48,914 bases of DNA, taken from NCBI GenBank assembly GCA_001275005.1, contig JWZX01002470.1, positions 1-48,914 of the forward strand, in the 5' to 3' direction. This stretch comes from Chrysochromulina tobinii. Lineage: Eukaryota; Haptophyta; Prymnesiales; Chrysochromulinaceae. Positions 35,067 to 42,849 of this stretch are shown here, in pieces. Within the stretch, counting starts at the first letter, position 1, and every line of letters starts with the position of its first letter. A model generated the notes under the pieces. The model ran no database searches, was not told the origin of the DNA, and was given only the letters and a program-made list of their open reading frames with translations. The translations under genes were made by a program, and so were the position numbers.

Positions 35067-38000
35067 ATGCAGACCCTCTTCTTGAGAAAGAAGAGCACTT
35101 ACGACGCCCCGCCCAGCCCAGCAGCCATGCGGATCGATCCGGAAGTCGCGGATCGAGCGCCATCGACTGTAGTTGGCCATCATCACCAGGTGTACTACGT
35201 GCGAGGCCGGCCCTTCATCGCTCCGGCCTCGGCCATCGTGCGGCGCGCGCCAAACGAGGCGGAACGAGGCAACGGCTACTACAGCCAGGGCAAGGCTGTG
35301 TTATCGAGCAGCGCAAGCCGAGGCAAGATCGCCTCTGGCGCTCTGATCGCTGACGAGGAGTTTGCCGCGCTTTTCCGCAACAATTTGCTCCGCTCGTGCT
35401 GGAAGCCCGGCCTCGCACCCGACGAGGTTCAGGCAGTGCTCACCCTGTGGGAGAGTCGGCTGGTCGAGAGCATGCACCGCTGGCTGCATCCGGAGCTCTG
35501 GCATGGCTTCGGCCGGTGGTGGCGGCGCACGTGGCGCTGGCCGTGGATCAGCGCGGTTGCTCGCAAGGTGTGGTTCCGGCGCGCCGCGCCCGCGCTTTCA
35601 CAGTGGCGCTCCAGGTCACGGATCCGAGCGCTCGGTCCCTTTCTACTGGCTCGCGTACTCATAGGCTGGGTACGCACATGGCGTTACGAGGCGGCGTTCC
35701 GATGCAAAGCGAACGCCGTGTACGTGTTCTTTCCCTTCCGCAAGTGGGTGGCGTTCCACATGCGCGCACGCAGCCGAAGTTGCCAACAGCTCTTCTCCGA
35801 CCGGCAGCAGGTGCGGCTGCAGACTCGTGGCAAGGTGGGTGCGTGGCTGTCGTGGATGTCCCATGCTGCCGAGAGGCGCGTTGCGCGCCGGGCGTTCGCC
35901 CGGTGGCTCGCTCTCGGGCTGAGCCGGGTGCTGAGCACGTGGACCGAGTACGTGCGGCTGCTCGGAGTGAAGCGTCGTGCCGCGATGGCGCTCCGAGGCG
36001 GCGGCTTGCGGCGAGGGTTCGGCACCTGGTTGGAGAATGCGGAGGGCGTGAGGGCAGCTTTCGGCTCTTTGGAGCGCGCCTCCCGTTGCATGCTCAACGT
36101 CTCCACGACGAAAGCCTTCCACACCTGGGCGGGGTATGCGGAGGGCGTGAGGGCAGCCTTCGGCTCTCTGGAGCGTGCCTCTCGTTGCATGCTCAACGTC
36201 TCCACGTCGAAAGCCTTCCACACCTGGTTGGGGTATGCGGAGGGCGTGAGTGCAGCCTTCGGCTCTCTGGAGCGCGCCTCCCGCTGCATGCTCAACGTCT
36301 CCACGACGAAAGCCTTTCGGCAGTGGTCTGCAGAGTGGGGCAAGCGACTCGTCCTGCGGCGTGCACTCGCAACGCTTCGCAATCTGGTGGTGAAGCTTGG
36401 TTTCGTGACTTGGGCGACTCAAGTGAATCTCAGGGTCGAGGCGCTTGTTCGGCTTTCGAAGGCTGTGACCGCACTGCTGTGTCGTGGCCTCAGGGTCGGG
36501 CTGACGACCTGGGCGGTGCACGCCTTGGAGATTGCCGCGCAGGTAGCGAAGCTGCATGCTCCTGCGAAGCGAGCTGCGCGCATCCTGCTGAATCGTGAGC
36601 TCTCTCGAGCCTTCAACGGCTGGTGCGAGCCGTGCACACGCAGGCGACGCATGCTGGCTGCGGTGATGCGGCTGATGCGCCGAGAGCTGCTCAAGAGCTA
36701 CAACACATGGAAGGCGCACACAGCGGAGCTGGCAATGATGACACGCGCGCTGTCACGCTTCGTGCGGCAGGCAGAGGCGGCCGCTCTGCTCGAGTGGCGC
36801 AGCGTGGCTGAGCAGACTGCGAGGCAGATGCAGAGGGTCGAGTGCATCGTACGAGTGATGCTTGTAGGGAGCAAGTTCCTGGCAGCGCTCAACAAGTGGA
36901 TGGCAGTGTGTGCCAACCACAAGTTGCTCGTCCGCGTGTGCAGAGCGCTGCTCGTACAGAATCTCAAGCGCGGCCTCAGCACATGGCTTGCCTTCGCCCA
37001 GGCAAGGCAAGACGCGCTGGCGGCGGTAAGCCGTGCCCTGACGGCGGCCCGGGACGCTCGTCGTCGCGCGTGGAGCACGTGGGCTGAGGGCGTATCTTTG
37101 GTAGTACCGATGCGCATAGCGCTGGTGCGGCTGCAGACTCGTGGCAAGGTGGGCGCGTGGCTGTCGTGGATGTCCCATGCTGCTGAGAGGCGCGTTGCGC
37201 GCCGGGCGTTCGCCCGGTGGCTCGCTCTCGGGCTGAGCCGGGTGCTGAGCACGTGGACTGAGTACGTGCGGCTGCTCGGAGTGAAGCGTCGTGCCGCGAT
37301 GGCGCTCCGAGGCGGCGGCTTGCGGCGAGGGTTCGGCACCTGGTTGGAGTATGCGGAGGGCGTGAGTGCAGCCTTCGGCTCTTTGGAGCGCGCCTCCCGT
37401 TGCATGCTCAACGTCTCCACGACGAAAGCCTTCCACACCTGGGCGGGGTATGCGGAGGGCGTGAGGGCAGCCTTCGGCTCTCTGGAGCGCGCCTCCCGTT
37501 GCATGCTCAACGTCTCCACGTCGAAAGCCTTCCACACCTGGCTGGGGTACGCGGAGGGCGTGAGTGCAGCTTTCGGCTCTCTGGAGCGCGCCTCTCGTTG
37601 CATGCTCAACGTCTCCACGACGAAAGCCTTCCACACCTGGGCGGGGTATGCGGAGGGCGTGAGGGCAGCCTTCGGCTCTCTGGAGCGCGCCTCCCGTTGC
37701 ATGCTCAACGTCTCCACGTCGAAAGCCTTCCACACCTGGCTGGGATATGCGGAGGGCGCGAGTGCAGCCTTCGGCTCTCTGGAGCGCGCCTCCCGTTGCA
37801 TGCTCAACGTCTCCACGTCGAAAGCCTTCCATACCTGGCTGGGGTATGCGGAGGGCGTGAGTGGGGCTCTTCAGAATGTGTCCCAAGCACTGGGCCACTG
37901 GACGTATGCGTTGCTTTCTATTGGCTGGCATGCTTGGGCCACTTACGTCGATGGGATTGACGTCGCGCGGCGCCGACTCCAACAGATTGTCGTACAAGTC

Positions 38001-41000
38001 CATGCGGTTCGCACGGGTTTTGCCTTCAGTGCGTGGGACACGTGGCTGCGGGAGCGAGCTTCAAGGCTCCTTGCGGCCGCACGTCGTGCCGCGGCCTTCT
38101 GGCTCTCCAAGGGAGCTTCGGGCGCCATCAAGCGATGGGTCACTTTGCGCACGCAGAAGCACCTTACGCGGCGCTCGCTGGGCCTCTACATGCAGCGGCA
38201 CCTGCGCGTCTCGTGGTGCAAGTGGGCGCTCTTCAAGCACAAGGCCGTGCCGCTCACGTTTGTACTCGAGCAAGACTTTGACACGTGGACACAGAGGAGC
38301 TCGCTGCGCTTCGGCGCGTTTTTCAAGCAGGCGTTTGGCGTGAGGCTCCGAGACGTTCATGTGCGCCGCCTCAATTGCATGCTGATTGCCCTCCATCGTT
38401 GCATGCTAATTGCCCTCCCTCATTGCATGCTGATTGCCTCCCTCCTCCGAGACGTTCAGGTGCGCCGTGGCTCCGTCATCCTCACGGCCGTGGCCAATCT
38501 GCCTCAGCAGGCCCTCGTGGATCTCTGCCGAGGCAAGCACCGCGAGCGCCTCATTAACGACTTCCGCTGCGGCCCTATCCGCGTCGGAAAGAGCGGCAAG
38601 GGCAACGGCACTCTTTCCCGTGTGTTCAACCGATTCAAGGGATTGGTCCGTGTCCCTCGACTGCTGCGGGGTGCGAACCGATCCCGACACCTCCGCAGCC
38701 TCTCCGCAAGCTGGGCGGTGTGGAGCAACTGGCGACCCGGGCCGTCGCCGCCCATGAACCGCCACCAGTCGCGAGTCGCGGCGCGCTGGCGCAATCGACC
38801 CTTGTCCAAGGCCTTCGATGCGTGGGAGGCGCGCACTGCGGAGCGTTTGACTACGCGCCGTGTCGCCTTGCGCTTCACCCATCGGTCCCTTGGCGCCGTT
38901 TGGGTGGCGTGGGAGGCGCTCTGTGAGAAGCGGCGCGTGATGCGATGCGCCCTCGCGGCCTTGATGCACTCGGAGCTGCGTCGTGGTCTGGTCACATGGC
39001 TCGAGATGCTGGCCGAGCGCGCCCAGACGCAGGCCGTCCTTGCCCGTGCACTCGCGAGCCTTCGCGTCTGGGTGGGCAAGCATGCGTACGTGCGGGCGTG
39101 GAGGAGCTGGCTCGACACACTGGCCACCTATGGGGTGCAGCGCCGGGCGTTCGCCTTTGTACGCAGCCTCGCAGTCATCAGGGCTCTCACCTCGTGGCAG
39201 GAGTATCTGCACATGATGCAGCTGCTCCGGCGGGCTGATGGAGGCTTCCTCCTCCACTCGACAGCGCGTGCGTTGCGCATGTGGTCCGCGCTCGCGTCAC
39301 GGTGCGTCGAGGTGGCCGCGCTCTGTCGCAGCGCGTTGCTCGCCTCTCGTCGTCGAGGCTTCGTGCGCGCCTTTCGCGCCTTCGCGGCGTGTACAGTCGA
39401 GGCGCTTCACAGGCGACGTGCGATCGCGCACTCCATTCAAGCGAGCCTGGCACGTGCGCTGACGAGCTGGGTGCATCTGAGCACCCTCTCTCACGTCGAG
39501 CTCGAGCTTTGGCACCGCGCTTTGGGCATGTGGCCCAGAACGCTCCTCGCTGCTGGGTGGGAGCTGTGGAGGGTCCACGTCGCGAGCCTGCGACTCGGAT
39601 TGGGACTCCGCACCCGCGCGCAGAGAGCATGCCGCACGGGCCGGCATCGGCGTGCCTTCGACGTCCTAACCGCCTGCATCGTCGACTTGTTCGCCTCGGC
39701 GCAGCGGGCCGCAGCCGCACGCACCTTCCGGCAACGGTCGAGCTTTCGGGGATGGGCGTCGTGGCGGGCGCACGAGGCGACGCTCGAGCCGTTACGGATC
39801 GCCGCCGCGCGCATGCGCCACGTGGCAGCGGGCCGTGCGCTCCGTGGGTGGCTCGCGGTCGTGGGCGATGCCGCCCACGCACGCGCCCGGATGCAAGCCG
39901 CGCTGCATGCGGGGATGCGCCGAGCGTTCACACGAGCGTTCACACGGTGGAGCACCTCCCATGCGGAGCGCGAGCTGAAGCTGTGCAAGATGCGCACGAC
40001 GCTGCAGGCTCTCGCTGGTTCGCCAATGAGCGAGGCTCGCTGGTTCGTCAATGACTCGCTGCAGGCTCTCGCTGGTGGCCACCGTATCCTCCGTGCCTTC
40101 AACACGTGGAAGTTCGAGCTGCACGCCGCGGTGCACCGGCTGCGCGCCGCCAGCGCGCTGCTCGAGCGCCTGGCCCTGGACGCGTTTCGAGGCTGGGCGG
40201 CCGTCTGCGCGTATGAACGTTTCGTCGTCGCAGCCTTCGCTCACTGGCGGCATAGGAGCCTACGGCGCTCGGTACGGCGCTGGCGCAAGGTCGGGCGCCG
40301 ATTGGACCTGCAAGCCAGCTGCGTCGCCTGCGCCCATTATTCACAGTGCGCGGTCCGAATCGGGCTCCGCACGTGGCTCGGAGCGCTCGAGAAGTATCAG
40401 ATGCTGGTGCTCGCCCTTGCCGCTTTTGGGCACTTCTCGGCGCGCCGTGCCCTCAAGCGCTGGTGCATGCATGCGGCGACGCATGGGCTCGTACGCCACA
40501 AGGAGCGCGCCGTGGCGGGCGGGCGTTACGCGACTATGCGCGTTGCGGCCCTCCGTCGCTGGCAAAGCGCCGTCGTGAGTGAGATCGCGAGCCTCCGCCG
40601 CTTGAGCACAGCCGTTGAGGCGGGTTGGCGCGCCGTCGCGGGCGCGTTCCTGCGCAAGCTGCGTGAGGCCATGGCGCACAGCGCGCTCACGCAGAGCCTG
40701 CTGCTGCAGTGGCGACAGCGCCGGGTTGGGCACCGGCTCTATCAGTGGCGCGTGCGGTACGCGTGGGCGAGCCACGTGGCGCGCGTCCACAGGCTTCTCG
40801 CTCACCTGCCGGAGTGGCGAGCGCTGTCCCGGTGGATGGGGTGCTTGCAGATCCATCGGCGGCTGCACATGTTGGCGGGCTCTTTCCGTCCACTCCATCA
40901 GCGACGTGCCTGGTTCCGCACATGGAGGGATCACACGCGACGGCCCCCGCTCGTGCCACTGGGCGCGCCGAGCCATCTACGCCCGATCCGCTCGATGACG

Positions 41001-41387
41001 TGGCGCGAGTGCTGCACCTGGCTCGGCTCCGAAGGCATTCGCGTCTCGCACTCGCCACCGGTGCTGCTGCGCGCCCTGCGCACAGGCGCGCCGTACAAGG
41101 AGCTCGTGCGCCGCATCGCGCCGCCCTTTTGGGTGCGCCACAAGCTCGCGCGCGTGCACGACCCCCGGATGCTCTTCGGACTCATCCAGCAGCTCTTCGA
41201 TGCCGAGAGCTTCGTGCACGTGCTCGGCTGCCAACGGCTCGCCATGGGCGAGCTGGTCGACGGCAAGGCGCTGGAGCACCTCGAGCTGCTCGCTGTGATG
41301 CGCGAGGTCCTCGAGCTTCGCCTCCTCGAGCAGCACGGTATGCGATCCAAGGAGAGCCCAAAGGGCGCGAAGCCGGACTGGAGGTGA
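35067..41387 (+). CDS. Giant SFI1-like centrin-binding repeat protein
   Basis: From the first in-frame ATG (35067) the frame encodes 2,106 residues. Nearly the whole length is made of 20-35 residue helical units with a conserved Trp, of the type A-x3-L-x4-[KR]-x2-F-x2-W (for example LLVQNLKRGLSTWLAF), the SFI1 pattern that binds centrin in centrosomes, basal bodies and half-bridges. Two blocks of a 33-residue unit (GYAEGVRAAFGSLERASRCM and onward to KAFHTW) are almost identical at DNA level. The C-terminal 130 residues (WRECCTWLGSEG onward) are not repetitive. The frame is uninterrupted, but an in-frame intron is probable at 38361-38459 and another possible at 40008-40064; removing both would give about 2,054 residues. 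Family membership is inferred from repeat character. Confidence 0.82.
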   Translation: MQTLFLRKKSTYDAPPSPAAMRIDPEVADRAPSTVVGHHHQVYYVRGRPFIAPASAIVRRAPNEAERGNGYYSQGKAVLSSSASRGKIASGALIADEEFAALFRNNLLRSCWKPGLAPDEVQAVLTLWESRLVESMHRWLHPELWHGFGRWWRRTWRWPWISAVARKVWFRRAAPALSQWRSRSRIRALGPFLLARVLIGWVRTWRYEAAFRCKANAVYVFFPFRKWVAFHMRARSRSCQQLFSDRQQVRLQTRGKVGAWLSWMSHAAERRVARRAFARWLALGLSRVLSTWTEYVRLLGVKRRAAMALRGGGLRRGFGTWLENAEGVRAAFGSLERASRCMLNVSTTKAFHTWAGYAEGVRAAFGSLERASRCMLNVSTSKAFHTWLGYAEGVSAAFGSLERASRCMLNVSTTKAFRQWSAEWGKRLVLRRALATLRNLVVKLGFVTWATQVNLRVEALVRLSKAVTALLCRGLRVGLTTWAVHALEIAAQVAKLHAPAKRAARILLNRELSRAFNGWCEPCTRRRRMLAAVMRLMRRELLKSYNTWKAHTAELAMMTRALSRFVRQAEAAALLEWRSVAEQTARQMQRVECIVRVMLVGSKFLAALNKWMAVCANHKLLVRVCRALLVQNLKRGLSTWLAFAQARQDALAAVSRALTAARDARRRAWSTWAEGVSLVVPMRIALVRLQTRGKVGAWLSWMSHAAERRVARRAFARWLALGLSRVLSTWTEYVRLLGVKRRAAMALRGGGLRRGFGTWLEYAEGVSAAFGSLERASRCMLNVSTTKAFHTWAGYAEGVRAAFGSLERASRCMLNVSTSKAFHTWLGYAEGVSAAFGSLERASRCMLNVSTTKAFHTWAGYAEGVRAAFGSLERASRCMLNVSTSKAFHTWLGYAEGASAAFGSLERASRCMLNVSTSKAFHTWLGYAEGVSGALQNVSQALGHWTYALLSIGWHAWATYVDGIDVARRRLQQIVVQVHAVRTGFAFSAWDTWLRERASRLLAAARRAAAFWLSKGASGAIKRWVTLRTQKHLTRRSLGLYMQRHLRVSWCKWALFKHKAVPLTFVLEQDFDTWTQRSSLRFGAFFKQAFGVRLRDVHVRRLNCMLIALHRCMLIALPHCMLIASLLRDVQVRRGSVILTAVANLPQQALVDLCRGKHRERLINDFRCGPIRVGKSGKGNGTLSRVFNRFKGLVRVPRLLRGANRSRHLRSLSASWAVWSNWRPGPSPPMNRHQSRVAARWRNRPLSKAFDAWEARTAERLTTRRVALRFTHRSLGAVWVAWEALCEKRRVMRCALAALMHSELRRGLVTWLEMLAERAQTQAVLARALASLRVWVGKHAYVRAWRSWLDTLATYGVQRRAFAFVRSLAVIRALTSWQEYLHMMQLLRRADGGFLLHSTARALRMWSALASRCVEVAALCRSALLASRRRGFVRAFRAFAACTVEALHRRRAIAHSIQASLARALTSWVHLSTLSHVELELWHRALGMWPRTLLAAGWELWRVHVASLRLGLGLRTRAQRACRTGRHRRAFDVLTACIVDLFASAQRAAAARTFRQRSSFRGWASWRAHEATLEPLRIAAARMRHVAAGRALRGWLAVVGDAAHARARMQAALHAGMRRAFTRAFTRWSTSHAERELKLCKMRTTLQALAGSPMSEARWFVNDSLQALAGGHRILRAFNTWKFELHAAVHRLRAASALLERLALDAFRGWAAVCAYERFVVAAFAHWRHRSLRRSVRRWRKVGRRLDLQASCVACAHYSQCAVRIGLRTWLGALEKYQMLVLALAAFGHFSARRALKRWCMHAATHGLVRHKERAVAGGRYATMRVAALRRWQSAVVSEIASLRRLSTAVEAGWRAVAGAFLRKLREAMAHSALTQSLLLQWRQRRVGHRLYQWRVRYAWASHVARVHRLLAHLPEWRALSRWMGCLQIHRRLHMLAGSFRPLHQRRAWFRTWRDHTRRPPLVPLGAPSHLRPIRSMTWRECCTWLGSEGIRVSHSPPVLLRALRTGAPYKELVRRIAPPFWVRHKLARVHDPRMLFGLIQQLFDAESFVHVLGCQRLAMGELVDGKALEHLELLAVMREVLELRLLEQHGMRSKESPKGAKPDWR
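35811..36332 (+). repeat. Segment duplicated 1,314 bases downstream (37125 onward)
   Basis: The DNA from GTGCGGCTGCAGACTCGTGG at 35811 through the first 99-base units reappears at 37125 with very few mismatches. The offset of 1,314 bases is a whole number of codons (438). It is a recent in-frame duplication or gene-conversion product within the SFI1 gene. Confidence 0.85.
36036..36332 (+). repeat. 99-base coding tandem repeat, block 1 (3 units)
   Basis: Units start at 36036, 36135 and 36234. Each encodes the 33-residue SFI1 unit with alternating TTKAFHTWA and TSKAFHTWL endings; the third diverges at its end (KAFRQW). Confidence 0.9.
37350..37844 (+). repeat. 99-base coding tandem repeat, block 2 (5 units)
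   Basis: Units start at 37350, 37449, 37548, 37647 and 37746, and a partial one follows at 37845. They alternate between two subtypes, suggesting expansion by 198-base steps. Confidence 0.9.
38361..38459 (+). other. Probable in-frame introner (99 bases) in the SFI1-like gene
   Basis: CTCCGAGACGTTCA followed by GTGCGCCG occurs on both sides (38346 and 38445), a 23-base duplication with one mismatch. A GT at 38361 and an AG at 38458-38459 bound the insert. Inside are three 24-base units of the type TTGCATGCTGATTGCC, and TGATTGCCTCCCTC matches the core of the NOS introners. If not spliced it adds 33 residues with repeated CMLIAL, unlike the rest of the protein. Confidence 0.6.
40008..40064 (+). 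other. 57-base duplication, possible GC-AG intron in the SFI1-like gene
   Basis: CTGCAGGCTCTCGCTGG occurs at 40003 and again at 40060. The interval starts with GC and ends with AG and is a multiple of three, so it could be a small GC-AG intron or simply a coding duplication (LQALAG appears twice). Confidence 0.35.
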
Positions 41388-41596
41388 TCCAGTCGAATGC
41401 TACTGTCAGTCCAGAGCCCGCCGTCTCCCCATCCAGTCACCACATCCAGTCAGGTACACGTTCTCTCAGATAGTGTGTTGCGGTTGTTGGGGCGTACCGC
41501 ATGCGTTGGTACCGGTAGTTGCACTGTACGGTCTGGGCTGGAAATTTCCACGCAATCACGTGCGCCGATTCTCATGCTTCGTGTCCATTCTTGGCA

Positions 41597-42589
41597 ATGT
41601 CGCATCTTTCAGAACTCGTGTTTCTAGCAGCCTTGGTCGCGGCCAGCAGCTTCTCGATCGCGCGAGCGCGAGGAGGCAAGGCACCTCCGCGGTCCCGCAC
41701 GCCAGCACGAGGCCAGCCCAACAATGTGGCCGCTGCGCAGACTCCAAAGCAGCTCGATGCTCTCAGTGACGAAGCCATCCCTCGTCCCTCTGACACGGCG
41801 CTCGCCGCGCCATGGATGGCGCCGCTCAAGAGGGCGCTGAACCATGGTGGCACTGGCCGGAAGACGCGCGACCGTTCCGAGGCCAAACGCAAACACGTGC
41901 AGATCGCCACCGTGGATCCACAGAGCGGCAAGCCGTTTGTGCGCACTGTGGTCTTCCGTGGCTTCCTGCCTCTGAAATATGCCACGAGGAGATGCGCCAC
42001 ATCGTGCTTCACGGACTGCCCCACTTCGTGCGCCAATCCATACACAAGTGAGGAGAGCTGCTGCTTGTGCTTCATCACCGACGACAGGTCAGCCAAGTTT
42101 CAGCACCTGGGTCGTGGGCAGAAGCACGGGGCTCCCGTCGAGTGCTGCTGGTGGCTTGACGAGGCAGGGGTGCAGTTTCGGATCGCAGGCCGAGCGATCC
42201 TCGCGACGGCGCGCTCGGAAGATGCGATGCTCCGAGCAGCAGTACAAGAGGTGTGGGGACGCCTCGGTGATTCGACTCGACGACAAATGTATTGGCCTCA
42301 TCCGGGGGCGCCCAAGGGTGAAGGCGCACAGAGCACGGAGGTGGTGGACGCCGAGGGACGAATCAGCCTCGACGAGTCCCACTTTGTGCTGCTGATCGTC
42401 GTGCCTGAGAGCGTGGACGAGCTCCATCTCGGCGGCAGCCAGAAGCGCATACAGTACGGTCGGGCGCAGAGTGAGGCGGCGGCCGCCAAGGAGCGCTTCT
42501 TGGCAGCCTCGGGCTCGGACATGGGCTCGGAAGAGCTTCTGGCGAGTCTGAGGTGCGCGGTGTGGTCCGAGAAGGCGGTGAATCCCTGA
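41597..42589 (+). CDS. Pyridoxamine-5'-phosphate-oxidase-like flavoprotein (Alr4036 family)
   Basis: The 330-residue protein starts at the ATG at 41597. MSHLSELVFLAALVAASSFS looks like a signal peptide with an A-S-S-F motif, so plastid import is plausible. Residues about 65-330 follow the Alr4036 / plant PNPO-like FMN-binding family: LKRALNHGG, VQIATVDPQSGKP, RTVVFRGF, ITDDRSAKFQHL, CCWWLDEAGVQFRIAG, and the characteristic C-terminus WSEKAVNP. Between RGF and TDDRS, where relatives have about 10 residues, there is a Cys-rich insert (about 125-150) with nine Cys within about 25 residues. Homologues are thought to bind FMN; the substrate is not settled. An alternative upstream start at 41519 is GTG-like and unlikely. 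Confidence 0.82.
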   Translation: MSHLSELVFLAALVAASSFSIARARGGKAPPRSRTPARGQPNNVAAAQTPKQLDALSDEAIPRPSDTALAAPWMAPLKRALNHGGTGRKTRDRSEAKRKHVQIATVDPQSGKPFVRTVVFRGFLPLKYATRRCATSCFTDCPTSCANPYTSEESCCLCFITDDRSAKFQHLGRGQKHGAPVECCWWLDEAGVQFRIAGRAILATARSEDAMLRAAVQEVWGRLGDSTRRQMYWPHPGAPKGEGAQSTEVVDAEGRISLDESHFVLLIVVPESVDELHLGGSQKRIQYGRAQSEAAAAKERFLAASGSDMGSEELLASLRCAVWSEKAVNP

Positions 42590-42849
42590 ACACGAACACG
42601 CGAACACGATTTACTACTAACTGTTCGTTTTGCGTTTGTTAGCTGTTAGTAAAGAATCGATAATTTGGGCTGCAAACTTACAATAGTACAGTACGACAGA
42701 CATCTTCAGACGACACTCAGACGACAGACTCGTCTTGGCGGCGGCCAAACGAAAATTTACGCGCCACAGACTCACATTCCCCACAGTTTTGCTGCGGCTC
42801 GTCCTGGTGCGTAAAGGGAGCACGAGTCGCGCTCCACAGTGGCGAACGC

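Noticed and set aside
36036-37844. CRISPR-like array
   Set aside because: The 99-base units are contiguous coding repeats without unique spacers, in a eukaryotic gene.
35643-38003. Long minus-strand open frames (358-416 residues) opposite the SFI1-like gene
   Set aside because: They mirror the 99-base repeats of the plus-strand gene; high GC and the repeat make the antisense frame open. No family features and no splice logic.
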